Assembly: GCA_028284495.1 (NCBI GenBank)
Contig: JANQRP010000024.1
Span: 1 to 64,000 of the forward strand
Reading direction: 5' to 3'
DNA: 64,000 nt
Source: Longimicrobiales bacterium
GTDB taxonomy: Bacteria > Gemmatimonadota > Gemmatimonadetes > Longimicrobiales > Gaopeijiaceae
How positions within the stretch are numbered: position 1 is the stretch's first letter; each line of letters starts with the position of its first letter. The notes beneath the pieces were generated by a model, which was not told where the DNA came from, ran no database searches, and saw only the letters and a program-made list of their open reading frames with translations. Both the position numbers and the translations under genes were made by a program. Positions 1 through 11,685 of this stretch are shown piece after piece.

Positions 1-367
<367 letters not shown>

Positions 368-506
368 GCAGTTCGTCCCCTCCACCAGTTCATCGCGAAC
401 GGGTGAGGGCGGCTGCATCAGCATACAGGTAGTCACATCCTCACATCAGTGCACCAGCTGGACGCACGCATCATCCAGGTGTTCTCATCTCTCGACCCGG
501 TACATC

Positions 507-627
<121 letters not shown>

Positions 628-633
628 CATCTC

Positions 634-675
634 GAGACGCCCGTCCGGACTTCCAGGTCCGGGCGGGCGTTTCTC
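634..675 (+). terminator. Rho-independent-type hairpin after 5S rRNA
   Basis: Inverted repeat GAGACGCCCGTCCGGAC-ttccag-GTCCGGGCGGGCGTTTCTC. Confidence 0.8.
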
Positions 676-719
676 GTTCCGGCCCGCAGCTCCAGACCAC
701 TTGATGTCAAGTATGGCAA

Positions 720-1646
720 ATGACTGAGCCCGAGGGACATAGGCCATCTACGCGTGCGGGATACGTCACCCTCGTCGGCCGACCCAACGCCGGGAAGTCG
801 ACGTTGATGAACGCGCTCGTGGGAGAGCGTCTCTCGATCGTGACGCCGAAAGCGCAGACGACGTGGCAGCGGGTTACGGGTCTCCGAACGGACGAGCACA
901 CCCAAGCGGTGTTCCTCGACACTCCGGGTCTGCTCGATGTCCGGGACCTTCACCAGAGGGCGATGCTCGAGTCCGCCCACGAGGCCCTTCGGGACGCAGA
1001 TCTGGTGCTCGTGCTGCTCGACGGGACGTCCGGGCGGGATCCGCGGACGGATCCGGCGATCTCCGAGGCGCTCGAGGAGGTGCCGCATGGGGTGCCCGTC
1101 ATCGGGCTCCTCACCAAGGTGGACGCACAGGACCGCGAGTACGTGCCGGCTCGTATCGAGCGCCTCTCGGAGGGGCTGGGCATGCCCGTCCGCGCGATCT
1201 CCGGCGAGACGGGCGAGGGCGTGGAGGAGTTGTGGGCCGATATCGTGTCGCACCTCCCCGAGCATCCCTTCTACTTCCCCGAGTCCGACCTCGCCGTGCA
1301 ACCGGTCCGGTTCTTCGTGGAGGAGTTCGTCCGTGAGACCGTGTTCGACCTCTACGACGAGGAGATTCCCTGGTCGGTCATGGCGCGGGTGGAGGAGTTC
1401 CGCGAGGGCGAGGAACCGGTGTACGTCCTCGTGAATCTCTACGTGGACCGGAAGTCGCAGAAGGGGATCGTTCTTGGTTCCGGCGGCCGCGCGATCCGTG
1501 AGCTCGGTACGCGTGCCCGGACCCGCATCGAGGCTTTCCTGGGACGTCGGGTGTATCTAGATCTCTGGGTCAAGGTCCTGCCCGGCTGGCGCCGGAAGCG
1601 GGGGGCTCTCGCCCGGTTCGGGTTCCACGTGCCAGAGGACGAATGA
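720..1646 (+). CDS. era: GTPase Era
   Basis: VTLVGRPNAGKSTLMNALVGERLSIVTPKAQTTW G-domain plus C-terminal KH region (QKGIVLGSGGRAIRELGTRARTRIEAFLGRRVYLDLWVKV). Confidence 0.97.
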   Translation: MTEPEGHRPSTRAGYVTLVGRPNAGKSTLMNALVGERLSIVTPKAQTTWQRVTGLRTDEHTQAVFLDTPGLLDVRDLHQRAMLESAHEALRDADLVLVLLDGTSGRDPRTDPAISEALEEVPHGVPVIGLLTKVDAQDREYVPARIERLSEGLGMPVRAISGETGEGVEELWADIVSHLPEHPFYFPESDLAVQPVRFFVEEFVRETVFDLYDEEIPWSVMARVEEFREGEEPVYVLVNLYVDRKSQKGIVLGSGGRAIRELGTRARTRIEAFLGRRVYLDLWVKVLPGWRRKRGALARFGFHVPEDE

Positions 1647-2662
1647 TCCGCTTCAATACGGCTGGTCCGCTTCGCGGCGCGAGGCGAGGCACCGGGACGG
1701 GTGCTGCGGTCCTGCTGCTCCTGGCGTCGATCGCGGCGGAGCCTCTGCGGGCTCAGGATGACACCCCCGAGCCAGAGGGAGCGTTGTTCCTCCTGCTCCC
1801 GATCGGGGCACAGGGTACAGGCGTGGCCCGGTCGATGACGGCCCTCTCCGGGCCCGAGTCGGTCTGGTGGAATCCGGCGGGCGTCGTACCCGTGAAGGAG
1901 AGCTCCCTCCACCTCTTCCGGAGCGAGGACTTCCTGGGTGAGGCCACCGCCCTGAGCCTGCTCGGGAGCCGCCCCGGCCTCGGTACCGCCGCGGTATCGT
2001 ACCTCCTGTGGGACTTCGGTGACGTGGAACTCCGCGACGATCAGGGGAACTTCCTCGGAACGGTCAGCTTCCGGAACCACCTCGGGATCCTGACCGCGGG
2101 CACGTCGTTGCTCGAGGGCCTGGACGTGGGCGCCAACCTCAAGATCATCCAGACCCGCGTGGCGTGCCGCGGTCAGTGTACCGACGCGGGCGTCACCTCG
2201 ACGACGTACGCGTTCGATCTGGGAGGTCGGTGGCGTCCCGTGGCGCCGCTGGTCCTGGCCGGCACGATTGCGCACCTGGGCCCGCGGCTCCGGGTCTTCA
2301 ACGAGGAGCAGGCCGATCCGTTGCCGGCCCGTCTGCGGCTGGCCGCGGCCTACGAGGTTCTTCACCACTTCGTGAATCGTCCCGATCTCTCCGCGGAGCT
2401 GACCGTCGAGGTGGAGGACCGGCTGCGCGATCCGGGCTCGCCGGCGACCTACCTCGGGGCAGAGATCATCGCCGGCATCGACCCCGGACTCTCGCTGCGA
2501 GCCGGCTACGCGTTCGGCTCCGAACTCCAGGTGGACGGTGTCGGAGTCGGCGTCGGCCTTCAGTTCGAGCGGTTCAACGTGGGCATCGCCAAGTCGCTGA
2601 GCACGACGACCCTCGGGGACGACACGGAGCCGGTCCAGATCACCTTCGGCTTCCTCTTCTGA
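1643..2662 (+). CDS. PorV/PorQ (UPF0164)-like outer-membrane beta-barrel protein
   Basis: Signal peptide, 'QGTGVARSMTALSGPESVWWNPAGV' motif typical of the family, terminal aromatic (FGFLF); 4-nt overlap with era. Confidence 0.65.
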   Translation: MIRFNTAGPLRGARRGTGTGAAVLLLLASIAAEPLRAQDDTPEPEGALFLLLPIGAQGTGVARSMTALSGPESVWWNPAGVVPVKESSLHLFRSEDFLGEATALSLLGSRPGLGTAAVSYLLWDFGDVELRDDQGNFLGTVSFRNHLGILTAGTSLLEGLDVGANLKIIQTRVACRGQCTDAGVTSTTYAFDLGGRWRPVAPLVLAGTIAHLGPRLRVFNEEQADPLPARLRLAAAYEVLHHFVNRPDLSAELTVEVEDRLRDPGSPATYLGAEIIAGIDPGLSLRAGYAFGSELQVDGVGVGVGLQFERFNVGIAKSLSTTTLGDDTEPVQITFGFLF

Positions 2663-2694
2663 TCTTGCGACGTGCCGCGCGTGCGTCCGGCCGC

Positions 2695-3492
2695 ATGAGG
2701 TCGGCGGTTGTGGCGACGCTGGTCGTGGCGTGCTGGGCCGTGCTGATCCCGCGCCCCGTGTCTGCTCAGGAGCGACCTCCGCGGAGTCCACCGGAGCGCC
2801 CGGGCCATCATGACCTGCTCGCGTCGGTCGTGGTCCCGGGCGGCGGCCAACTTCTTCGGGGGGAGCGAAGGGGTGTGGCGTACCTCGCGGCCGAGGCCGC
2901 GCTCTGGTGGGTGTTCGCGGACGGCCGCTCGGCGGGCGCGGGCGGCCGGGACGCCTACCGGGACCTCGCGTGGGACGTCGCCCGGGCGGGCACAACGGAG
3001 CGGCGCGACGGGGACTTCGAGTACTACGAGCGACTCACCCGCTGGGCCCGCTCCGGCGCCTTCGATGCCCAGCCCGGCGTCGCCGGAGTCCAGCCGGAGA
3101 CGGACCCGACGACGTTCAACGGCGACGCGTGGAGGCTCGCGCGGGAGCTGTTCTGGGGCGGGAGCGACGTGCCGCCCACGCCCGACGCGGAGGCCGCGGC
3201 GCTCGACTACTACCGGGGCCGGGCCTACGACGAGGACTTCGTCTGGGACTGGTCGGGTGCGCCGGCCGAGCAGCAGCGGTTCGCGCGACTCATCCGCGAG
3301 AGCGACGACGGGTTCGCGCGCGCCCGGCTCGCGGTCGGCGGGCTGGTCGCGAACCGCTTCCTGAGCACCGCGGATGTCTGGCTGAGTTCTCGGACGCCCG
3401 GCACAACGGAGCTCCGACTCGTTCCCGGCTCCGTGGGCCCGGTCACCGTGCCGCGGCTCGTCGTCAGCTGGCGAAGCGGAGGCGAGCGGTGA
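2695..3492 (+). CDS. Hypothetical exported protein
   Basis: In-frame ATG at 2695 with signal peptide (MRSAVVATLVVACWAVLIPRPVSAQ) and 'VVPGGGQLLRGERRGVAYLAAEAALWW'; the track's upstream extension is out of context. Confidence 0.6.
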   Translation: MRSAVVATLVVACWAVLIPRPVSAQERPPRSPPERPGHHDLLASVVVPGGGQLLRGERRGVAYLAAEAALWWVFADGRSAGAGGRDAYRDLAWDVARAGTTERRDGDFEYYERLTRWARSGAFDAQPGVAGVQPETDPTTFNGDAWRLARELFWGGSDVPPTPDAEAAALDYYRGRAYDEDFVWDWSGAPAEQQRFARLIRESDDGFARARLAVGGLVANRFLSTADVWLSSRTPGTTELRLVPGSVGPVTVPRLVVSWRSGGER

Positions 3493-5594
3493 AACGACCA
3501 TTCGACGACGACGCGATCCTGCGGGTGGTGCGGGACTCCGGTCGTGGCCCGATGAAGCCCAAGGCGATCTCCCGCACGCTCGATGTGTCGCCGTCGCACT
3601 ACCGGGATCTCAAGAAGCGCCTCTCGGAGCTTACTGCGGAAGGCCGGCTGTACCGCGTGAAGGGTGGCCGCTACGCCGTGCCGGACCGGATCTCGCTGGT
3701 CACCGGCCGCGTCTCGCTGATCCGGAAGGGGGATGGATTCGTCCGGTCGGAGGAGAGCGGCGAGGAGGTGTTCGTTCCCGAACGCGACCTCGAGTCGGCG
3801 CTCGATGGCGACCGGGTCGTGGTGCGCGTCGAGAGCCACCCGAAGGGTCGGAAGCCCGTGGGTCGCGTGATTCGCGTTCTCGAGCGCGAGCGCGACGCCC
3901 TGGTGGCGGTCTTCCACGAGGGCCGCAAGGCATCCTTCGCGGTCCCACGCGATCCCCGCGTGAAGAGTGACGTGGTCATCCCATGGGGTGACGAGGGCGA
4001 TGCCATCGAGGGTGACGTCGTCCGGGTCCGCATCACCGGGTACGGGCCGCGCCGCCGCGGACCGGTCGGGGAGGTCGTCGAGGTGCTGGGGCGCCTCGGG
4101 GATCCGGGCGTGGACGTCCTCTCGGTCCTCCACGACCACGGACTCGCCCCGGACTTCCCCCCCGAGGTCGAGGCGGCGGCGACCCGCATCGGCGAGGGAG
4201 AGCGCCCCGAGCCGGGCGAGGGCCGTGAGGACCTTCGCGAGCTCCGGACCATGACGATCGACCCCGAGGACGCGAAGGACCACGACGACGCGCTCTCGGT
4301 CGAACGCCTCGATGGCGGGAGCGTGCGCGTGGGGATCCACATCGCGGACGTCGGATGGTACGTGCGGCCGGGCGGCGAACTCGACCGCGAGGCGCGGAGC
4401 CGCGGCACCAGCGTCTATCTCGTGGACCGCGTCGTACCGATGCTCCCGCACGCGCTGTCGTCCGACCTCTGCTCGCTCGTCCCTGACCGCGACCGCTACG
4501 CCGTATCGCTGATCGTCGACCTGGACGCCGAAGGGCGGGTGGAGTCGTATCGGTTCGCTCGCTCGATCATTCGCAGCCGCCACAAGCTCGCCTACGAGAC
4601 GGTGCAGGCGGTACTGGACGGGGAGGAGAGCGTCCAGACCGAAGCGGACGCGGACCTCCGCACACTCGCCTCGGTCGCGCGGCGGCTTCGCGAGCGGAAG
4701 GGCGTCCGCGGCGCCCTCGACTTCGAGCTCCCCGAGGCACGAGTCCGCCTGGACGAGACGGGAGAGCCCGTCGCGATCGAACGCGTCCGGCGGCTCGAGG
4801 CGCACCGCCTGGTCGAGGACTTCATGCTCCTCGCCAACGAGCTCGTGGCCCGGGAGGGATCGTCGCGTACGCTTCCCGTCCTCTACCGCATCCACGAGTC
4901 GCCGGCCGCCGACCGCCTCGAGGACCTCCGGGAGATGCTGGCCCGCTTCGGGTACCGGCTGCCGTCCCGGTCGGTCCGTCCGCGGGACCTCCTCGACGTC
5001 CTCGACGCCGCCCGCGGTCGGCCCGAGGAGCAGCTCGTCTCGACCGTCGTGCTGAGGGCGATGCAGCGGGCCCGCTACGCACCCGACAACCTCGGCCACT
5101 TCGGACTCGCGCTGGAGCACTACGCCCACTTCACGTCGCCCATCCGCCGCTACCCCGACCTCGTCACGCACCGTGCGATCGTGGACGCGCTCGTGCTGGG
5201 CCGACAGCCGCCTGCGTCGGCACACGAGGGGCTCGCCGGTCTCGCCGAGCACTGTTCGTTCCGTGAAGAGGTCGCGACCGACGCGGAGCGGGATTCGATC
5301 GAACTAAAGAAGATCGAGTACATGAAGCGACACCTCGGCGAGGAGTTCGACGGGACGATCTCCGGCGTGAAGGCCTTCGGTGCCTTCGTGCAGCTCGACG
5401 ACGTGTTCGTCGACGGGCTCGTCCACGTGAATGCCCTCGAGGACGACTACTACGAGTTCCGCGAACGGGAGTACGCGCTCGTCGGTGTCCGGAAAGGCCG
5501 TCGACTGCGGCTCGGAGACCGCGTCCGGGTTCAGCTCGTCCGCGTGGATCGGGAGGAACGACACCTCGATTTCGCCCTTGTTTCGGGGGGCTGA
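3489..5594 (+). CDS. rnr: Ribonuclease R
   Basis: GTG start (VKRPFDDDAILRVVRDSGRGPMKPKAISRTL); RNB domain 'TIDPEDAKDHDDALSVERL', 'HFTSPIRRYPDLVTHRAI', C-terminal S1 domain. Confidence 0.96.
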   Translation: MKRPFDDDAILRVVRDSGRGPMKPKAISRTLDVSPSHYRDLKKRLSELTAEGRLYRVKGGRYAVPDRISLVTGRVSLIRKGDGFVRSEESGEEVFVPERDLESALDGDRVVVRVESHPKGRKPVGRVIRVLERERDALVAVFHEGRKASFAVPRDPRVKSDVVIPWGDEGDAIEGDVVRVRITGYGPRRRGPVGEVVEVLGRLGDPGVDVLSVLHDHGLAPDFPPEVEAAATRIGEGERPEPGEGREDLRELRTMTIDPEDAKDHDDALSVERLDGGSVRVGIHIADVGWYVRPGGELDREARSRGTSVYLVDRVVPMLPHALSSDLCSLVPDRDRYAVSLIVDLDAEGRVESYRFARSIIRSRHKLAYETVQAVLDGEESVQTEADADLRTLASVARRLRERKGVRGALDFELPEARVRLDETGEPVAIERVRRLEAHRLVEDFMLLANELVAREGSSRTLPVLYRIHESPAADRLEDLREMLARFGYRLPSRSVRPRDLLDVLDAARGRPEEQLVSTVVLRAMQRARYAPDNLGHFGLALEHYAHFTSPIRRYPDLVTHRAIVDALVLGRQPPASAHEGLAGLAEHCSFREEVATDAERDSIELKKIEYMKRHLGEEFDGTISGVKAFGAFVQLDDVFVDGLVHVNALEDDYYEFREREYALVGVRKGRRLRLGDRVRVQLVRVDREERHLDFALVSGG

Positions 5595-5658
5595 ACCCCC
5601 GTTTGACACTGCCCTGAGGCCGGTTTACCCTCCGGCGTCTACTCCCCAACGCCCGCCC

Positions 5659-6639
5659 ATGCGCTCCGAACGAACCATCGCCTTCCTCGGCCCGGGCTCG
5701 CCCGAGTCCGGCGAGCGCGTGCGCGAATTCGCCCACGATCGCGGCTTCGGGTACCTGGAGCTGGAGGACTTCGGCGCGGTGCGGGCGCTCATGAATCGTT
5801 CGTTCCCCGCGTGCGTCGTCCTCGATTCGGAGCACGATCCGGAGGGCACGCTCGACACCTGTTCGGAGCTCAAGCGAGAAGCGTTCACGGCGATCGTTCC
5901 CGTGGTGATCCTGACGGGACAGGGAGAGAGTGCGCTCGCGGCCCGGGCGCTCGCGGGCGGGGCCGACGAGGTCATGCGGCGGGAGGTCACCCACGACGAA
6001 CTGCATCTCCGCATGGACCTCGTCCTGCGGCGTGCCGACCGGGACGTCGCGGTGCATCCGACCACCCGGCTGCCGGGCACGGTGATGATCGAGCGGGACA
6101 TCCAGGAGCGGATGCGGAAGGGGGAGGACTTCGGCGTCTGCTACGCCGACCTCGACCACTTCAAGGAGTTCAACGACCGGTATGGGTACGGGAGCGGCGA
6201 CCGGGTCATCTTCATCCTGTCGAAGATTCTGAGGGATGTCGTGCGGGCCCTCGCGCCCGGCGGATTCGTGGGGCACATCGGCGGCGACGACTTCATCTAC
6301 AACGTGCCCGCGAAGTACATCGCGCCGGTCGGTCGCGAGATCGTGGAGCTGTTCGACGAACTCATCCCGTACCAGTACACGAAGGAGGACCGGCGAGCCG
6401 GCTACTTCCTGGGGAAGGATCGTCGAGGAGCCGTCCACCGGATCCCCCTCATGACGCTCTCGATCGGGGTCGTGACCAACGAGTACCTCGATATCGGCCA
6501 TACGGCGCAGGTGAGCGAACTGGCGGCCGAGATGAAGAGCTACGCCAAGTCCCTGCCCGGATCGAAGTACGTGGTGGACCGGCGCGATCCAGAGCGCGAT
6601 CCCGAGCCCCCGACGGAGCCCCGCCGCGCGCGGGATTGA
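5659..6639 (+). CDS. Response-regulator-like / GGDEF domain protein
   Basis: N-terminal receiver-like region (ACVVLDSEHDPEGTLDTCSELKREAFTAIVPVVILTG); 'YADLDHFKEFNDRYGYGSGD' and 'GGDDF' signature. Confidence 0.75.
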   Translation: MRSERTIAFLGPGSPESGERVREFAHDRGFGYLELEDFGAVRALMNRSFPACVVLDSEHDPEGTLDTCSELKREAFTAIVPVVILTGQGESALAARALAGGADEVMRREVTHDELHLRMDLVLRRADRDVAVHPTTRLPGTVMIERDIQERMRKGEDFGVCYADLDHFKEFNDRYGYGSGDRVIFILSKILRDVVRALAPGGFVGHIGGDDFIYNVPAKYIAPVGREIVELFDELIPYQYTKEDRRAGYFLGKDRRGAVHRIPLMTLSIGVVTNEYLDIGHTAQVSELAAEMKSYAKSLPGSKYVVDRRDPERDPEPPTEPRRARD

Positions 6640-6723
6640 TAGAGGGGCTCCGACGCCCCACCATGGAAGTCAGGCCCGCATCCCTGCGGCGCGCCCCTCC
6701 CGCATCCGTCCAGCCGAGCAACG

Positions 6724-7581
6724 ATGAAGAGTTTCACCGTCCGCTGCCCTCACTGCGAGTCCGCTTTCCCCGTCGATCCGGACAAGGTTCCGGACGGAGG
6801 CGTTCGCGCCCGGTGCACCACCTGTGAGGGGATCTTCTTCGTCGCGAAGCCGGTCGTGGTCGACGCGCCGACGTCCGACGCAGCGCCGACGCCCCCCTTC
6901 GTTGCCGAACCACAGGCTGCCCCCGTAGCAGAGCCGGAGCCCGCGCCCGACCCGGAACCCGAGCCGGTGGTCGCCGAGGAGCCCGAGCCGCACGTCGAGC
7001 CATCCATGGACGACGCCGGATTCGGCTCGTTCGACGACGAGTTCGACGTCGTCGACTCCACGCCGGCGAGTCACGCGGTCGAGACGGACGAGGCGGACCG
7101 GCGCGCGGACTTCGTGGTCGAGGCGATCGAGGTCGGCGAGCCACCGACCGTCGAGGTGGACGAGGACCCGACGATCGAGGTGGACGAACCGCCGATGCTC
7201 GAGGTCGACGACCCGCTGACCATCGAGGTGGAGGCACCGACGCCGGAGGTCGAGACGCCGCCGTCGGAGGTCGAAGCGCCGACGCCGGAGATCGAGGAAG
7301 AGATCCCTGCGGTGCCGACCGGGTTCCAGTTCGGGAAGCGGGATCCCCACGAGAAGGCGCGCCGCCTCGCCCGTGTGCTGGTGTCCGACATGATCACCTA
7401 CAACCCGCATCGACACACGCAGGCGCTCGCCAACGATTCGCTCGCCCAGGACTTCGAGGGCGAGATCGCCAAGTCGTGGCAGGAGTACGTCGACCAGGTG
7501 GGAGCCGACATCGCGCAGTCGACTCCGTACTGGATCGACGCGCTCAACGAGGTGCTCGCGGGGGGGCGGGAGGTCTTCTGA
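6724..7581 (+). CDS. MJ0042-type zinc-finger protein with acidic Pro/Glu-rich repeat linker
   Basis: MKSFTVRCPHCESAFPVDPDKVPDGGVRARCTTCEGIFFV matches MJ0042 zinc ribbon; repetitive EVDEPP/EVEAPTPEVE linker; conserved C-terminal domain. Confidence 0.75.
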   Translation: MKSFTVRCPHCESAFPVDPDKVPDGGVRARCTTCEGIFFVAKPVVVDAPTSDAAPTPPFVAEPQAAPVAEPEPAPDPEPEPVVAEEPEPHVEPSMDDAGFGSFDDEFDVVDSTPASHAVETDEADRRADFVVEAIEVGEPPTVEVDEDPTIEVDEPPMLEVDDPLTIEVEAPTPEVETPPSEVEAPTPEIEEEIPAVPTGFQFGKRDPHEKARRLARVLVSDMITYNPHRHTQALANDSLAQDFEGEIAKSWQEYVDQVGADIAQSTPYWIDALNEVLAGGREVF

Positions 7582-7762
7582 CGCGGGGTTCGCGCCCGCA
7601 CGATCACTCGGTTGAAGGCCCCGGGCGGCGGCCTTAGATTCAGCGAGCAGAGCAGGGGGGTCCGTCCGGCCTGGACGAGGCCCCCTTTCTCGTGCCCCCT
7701 CGTACGTCCCGGGGCGTGGGATCCCCGGTCACCACCCACTCCACATCGGCAGGAAGGCCACC

Positions 7763-8873
7763 GTGCACGCGGACGCCCTCGAGCGCCTCGACGAGATCCG
7801 GAAGAAGGTCCAGGAACTCAGGGGGTATCTTTGACCTCGATCAACGAGAGCCTCGTCTCGAGCAGCTCGAGGCGGAGATGGCCGAGCCCGGATTCTGGGA
7901 CAACCCGGACGCCGCGCGTGGCACGATCGACGAAGCCAATCGGCTGAAGGGCTGGATCGAGCCCTGGCACGAGGTGGACGAGAAGTCCGCCTCGCTGGCC
8001 GAACTTGCGGAGCTGCTCGAAGTCGAGCCCGATGCCGAGATGGAGGCGGAGGTCGAGCGTGAGCTGGCCCGCCTGGAGACCCACGTCAACGCCCTCGAGC
8101 TTCGCACGATGCTTCAGGGCGACGACGATCACCGCGACGCCATCCTCACGGTGCAGCCGGGAGCCGGCGGCACCGAGTCGCAGGACTGGGCGGAGATGCT
8201 GCTTCGGATGTACACCCGGTGGGCGGAGAAGCGCGGGTACTCCGTGGACATGCTCGACTTCCAGCGCGCCGAGGAGGCGGGCATCAAGGGTGCGTCCGTG
8301 GAGATCAAGGGTGAGTACGCGTACGGGTACCTGAAGGCGGAGACGGGCGTGCACCGGCTCGTCCGCATCTCGCCCTTCGACGCGCAGTCCCGACGGCACA
8401 CGTCGTTCAGCTCGGTCTTCGTGTATCCGATGGTGGACGACGAGATCGAGGTGGAGATCGACGAGGGTGATCTGCGGATCGACACCTTCCGGGCCTCCGG
8501 GGCCGGCGGGCAGCATGTGAACAAGACCGACTCCGCGATTCGGATCACCCACGAGCCGACCGGCATCGTGGTGGCGTGTCAGCAGGAACGCTCGCAGCAC
8601 AAGAACCGCGCGACCGCGATGAAGATGCTGAAGGCGGCGCTCTATCAGCGCGAGCTCGAGGCGCGCGAGGCGGAGCGGGCCGAGCTCGAGGCCAGCAAGA
8701 GCGACATCTCCTGGGGGAACCAGATCCGCTCGTACGTTTTCCAACCGTACACGATGGTCAACGACCACCGGACCGAACTCAAGATCGGCGACGTCGAATC
8801 GGTGATGTCCGGCGGCATCGATCCCTTCATCGAGGCCTTCCTGAAGGCCCAGGCCGCGGACGCGGGCGCATGA
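7763..8873 (+). CDS. prfB: Peptide chain release factor 2, joined by programmed +1 frameshift at 7829-7835
   Basis: Frame 0 GTG 7763 ends at in-frame TGA 7832-7834 within AGGGGGTATCTTTGAC; +1 frame continues [25 protein letters not shown]... with GGQ motif ([18 protein letters not shown]). Confidence 0.95.
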
Positions 8874-10408
8874 GCGAAGATCTGAACCACGTGCTGCGCG
8901 CCCGCCTCGAGAAGCTGGACGCCCTCCGGGAGCGGGGCGTCGAGCCGTTCGGGTACGGCTTCGAGCGTACCCATCACGCTCCCGGCGCGATCCAGCGCTT
9001 CGAGGAGATCGAGGCGGCGGGTGACGTGCCGGAGGACGGGTACTCCGAGGTGGTGTCGGTCGCCGGCCGCATCGTGTCGTGGCGGGGGCACGGGAAGAGC
9101 GCGTTCGGCCACCTCGAGGACGGCGTGGGCCGCATTCAGCTGTACTTCAAGAAGAACGTCCTCGGCGACGAGGCCTTCGAGCTCACGGACCTTCTCGACC
9201 TGGGCGACTGGATCGGCGTGACGGGCGCGCTCTTCCGCACGCGCACCGGGGAGGTCACGGTGCGGGTCGATGCATTCGAGCTCCTCTCGAAGTCGCTCCG
9301 CCCTCTCCCGATGGGGAAGGTCGAGGTGGACGAGGAGACCGGCGAGCGCACGGTGCACTCGGGCTTTGCCGACCAGGAGGCCCGGTACCGTCAGCGCTAC
9401 GCGGATCTCGCGGTCCACCCCGAGGTGCGCGATGTCTTCCGCGCTCGATCCGGAGCCATCCGGGCGATTCGCAGCTACCTCGATCGCGAGGGCTTCCTCG
9501 AGGTCGAGACGCCCGCGCTCCAGCCGCTGTACGGTGGTGCGCTCGCGCGACCCTTCACGACCCGGTACAACGCGCTCGACCGGGAGATGTACCTCCGCAT
9601 CGCCGACGAGCTCTACCTCAAGCGACTCATCGTGGGTGGCTTCGAGCGGGTCTACGAAATCGCCAAGGACTTCCGGAACGAGGGACTCTCGCGGGTGCAC
9701 AGCCCCGAGTTCACGATGCTCGAGTTCTACGAGGCCTACGCCGACTACCGGGGCATGATGGCCCGGATCTCGGCGCTGCTTCGGGAGGTCGTGGGCGAGG
9801 TGTCGGACGGAGCGGGGACCGTCACCTTCGACGGACTCGAGATCGACTTCGGCGGAGACTTCGCCGAGGTGCCGCTTCTCGGCGCGGTGGGCGACAAGCT
9901 CGGGGAGGACGCCGCCGAGATGGACGAAGCGCAGCTTCGGGCCCACGCCGAGCGACTCGGGCTCGACGACCTCGACGGCGCGGGGCGGGGCAAGCTCCTC
10001 GACAAGCTCTTCGAGGAGCTCGTCCAGCCGGAGCTCGTTCAGCCGACGTTCGTGGTGGACTACCCGGTGGAGCTCTCGCCCCTCGCGAAGCCGCATCGGG
10101 ACGACCCGCGCCTGACGGAGCGATTCGAGCTCTTCGCCGCCGGACGTGAGGTGGCGAACGCCTTCAGCGAGCTCAACGACCCGATCGACCAGCGCACCCG
10201 CTTCGAGGCGCAGGCCGCGCTGCGTGCGGCGGGCGACGACGAGACCCAGCCGATCGACGAGGACTACATCCGTGCGCTGGAGTACGGCATGCCGCCGACC
10301 GGCGGCCTCGGGATGGGCATCGACCGCCTGGTGATGCTGCTCACCGACTCGCCGTCGATCCGTGACGTGATCCTCTTCCCGGTCCTCCGCGAGGCGGAGA
10401 GTTCGTGA
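8870..10408 (+). CDS. lysS: Lysine--tRNA ligase (class II)
   Basis: OB-fold plus class II motifs ([52 protein letters not shown]). Confidence 0.96.
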   Translation: MSEDLNHVLRARLEKLDALRERGVEPFGYGFERTHHAPGAIQRFEEIEAAGDVPEDGYSEVVSVAGRIVSWRGHGKSAFGHLEDGVGRIQLYFKKNVLGDEAFELTDLLDLGDWIGVTGALFRTRTGEVTVRVDAFELLSKSLRPLPMGKVEVDEETGERTVHSGFADQEARYRQRYADLAVHPEVRDVFRARSGAIRAIRSYLDREGFLEVETPALQPLYGGALARPFTTRYNALDREMYLRIADELYLKRLIVGGFERVYEIAKDFRNEGLSRVHSPEFTMLEFYEAYADYRGMMARISALLREVVGEVSDGAGTVTFDGLEIDFGGDFAEVPLLGAVGDKLGEDAAEMDEAQLRAHAERLGLDDLDGAGRGKLLDKLFEELVQPELVQPTFVVDYPVELSPLAKPHRDDPRLTERFELFAAGREVANAFSELNDPIDQRTRFEAQAALRAAGDDETQPIDEDYIRALEYGMPPTGGLGMGIDRLVMLLTDSPSIRDVILFPVLREAESS

Positions 10409-11685
10409 GCCCGGCGGAGATCTCCGGGAAGGACGGCGGCGGCGTCTCGCTCGACTGGTATCTGGCGCGCCGCTACCTGGCGTCGCGGAAGCAGGGCAGG
10501 CTCCTCTCCTTCATCACCGCGATCGCCCTGGGCGGGGTCGTCGTCGGCGTCACGGCGCTGATCGTCGTAACGGGGGTGATGACGGGCATGCAGACCGAGC
10601 TCAAGGAGAAGATTCTCGCCACGAACGCGCACGTGGTCGTGCTTCAGGCGGGTACGAACCTGCGGCTGTACGATTTCGAGCGGATGCTCGACTCGGTCCG
10701 GACGTACGACGGGGTGTCCGCGGCCGCACCGGTCGTTCTCACGAACGTCGGCCTGGAGTTCAACGAGTATTCGCGGAGCGTCCGGCTGACCGGGGTTCGC
10801 GTGGACGCGGCGGCGGCGAGCACGACCCCGCTTGAAGAATCCATCGTCGAGGGCCTGTTCAGCCTGGAGACGCCGGAGTCCGGGCTGCGACCGATGCTGC
10901 TCGGGACCGGCGTGGCGGAGGTGATGAGCGTCTTTCCCGGGGATACCGTCCGGGTGATCGCCTTCGAGAACATCGTCTACGACGGGCTGGGAGTTCCGAA
11001 CCCGCGTACGCTCGAGTTCGAGGTCACGCAGTCCTTCTCGACCGGGATGTACGACGCCGACAACGAGACCGTCTACACGCGGCTCGAGGACGCGCAGGAT
11101 CTGCTCGGACTCGCTCCGACGACGTCGTCGATCATCGCGGTGCAGCTCGACGACGTGGACGCGGCCGATGCGACCGCCGAGCGCATGAACCAGAGCCTGG
11201 GCATGCAGTACCAGGCGCAGAGCTGGTCGGAGCGCAACAACGCTCTCTTCGCCGCGCTCAAGCTCGAGAAGCTCGCGATGGGCCTGATCCTGTTCCTGAT
11301 CGTGCTCGTGGCGGCGTTCAACATCGTGAGCACGCTCGTACTGGTGGTGGCCGACCGAACCCGCGAGATCGGCATCCTCAAGTCCATGGGGATGACGGAC
11401 AGCGGGATCCTGCGCGTATTCGTGCTGCAGGGGGCGTGGATCGGGGTGGTCGGCGCCTTCGTCGGCTGCGTCCTCGGCGTGGGGATCGGCTGGGCGGTGG
11501 ACTACTTCGGCCTGATCCGCATCCCGCCGGACATCTACTTCGTCGAGCAGCTTCCGGTGCAGATCGACCCGCTCGACGTGCTCCTGGTGTTCCTCGCCTC
11601 GGTGGTGGTCGCGTTCCTGGCCACGATCTATCCCGCTCGTCAGGCCGCGCGCCTCGAGCCGGTGGAGGCGATCCGCCATGAGTAG
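10405..11685 (+). CDS. lolC: Lipoprotein-releasing ABC transporter permease (LolC/LolE family)
   Basis: [39 protein letters not shown]-terminus; C-terminal FtsX-like TM segments; followed by lolD. Confidence 0.9.
   Translation: MSPAEISGKDGGGVSLDWYLARRYLASRKQGRLLSFITAIALGGVVVGVTALIVVTGVMTGMQTELKEKILATNAHVVVLQAGTNLRLYDFERMLDSVRTYDGVSAAAPVVLTNVGLEFNEYSRSVRLTGVRVDAAAASTTPLEESIVEGLFSLETPESGLRPMLLGTGVAEVMSVFPGDTVRVIAFENIVYDGLGVPNPRTLEFEVTQSFSTGMYDADNETVYTRLEDAQDLLGLAPTTSSIIAVQLDDVDAADATAERMNQSLGMQYQAQSWSERNNALFAALKLEKLAMGLILFLIVLVAAFNIVSTLVLVVADRTREIGILKSMGMTDSGILRVFVLQGAWIGVVGAFVGCVLGVGIGWAVDYFGLIRIPPDIYFVEQLPVQIDPLDVLLVFLASVVVAFLATIYPARQAARLEPVEAIRHE

Noticed and set aside
2907-3488. N-terminal extension of the RNase R ORF (2907-5594)
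   Set aside because: Arg/Gly-rich out-of-frame overlap with the upstream exported protein gene; RNase R homology begins at the GTG at 3489.
7692-8873. prfB as a single ORF starting at 7692, or as a frameshifted pseudogene
   Set aside because: The 5' part of that frame is not RF2-like. The exact AGGGGGTATCTTTGAC site shows programmed frameshifting from a GTG start at 7763 rather than decay.
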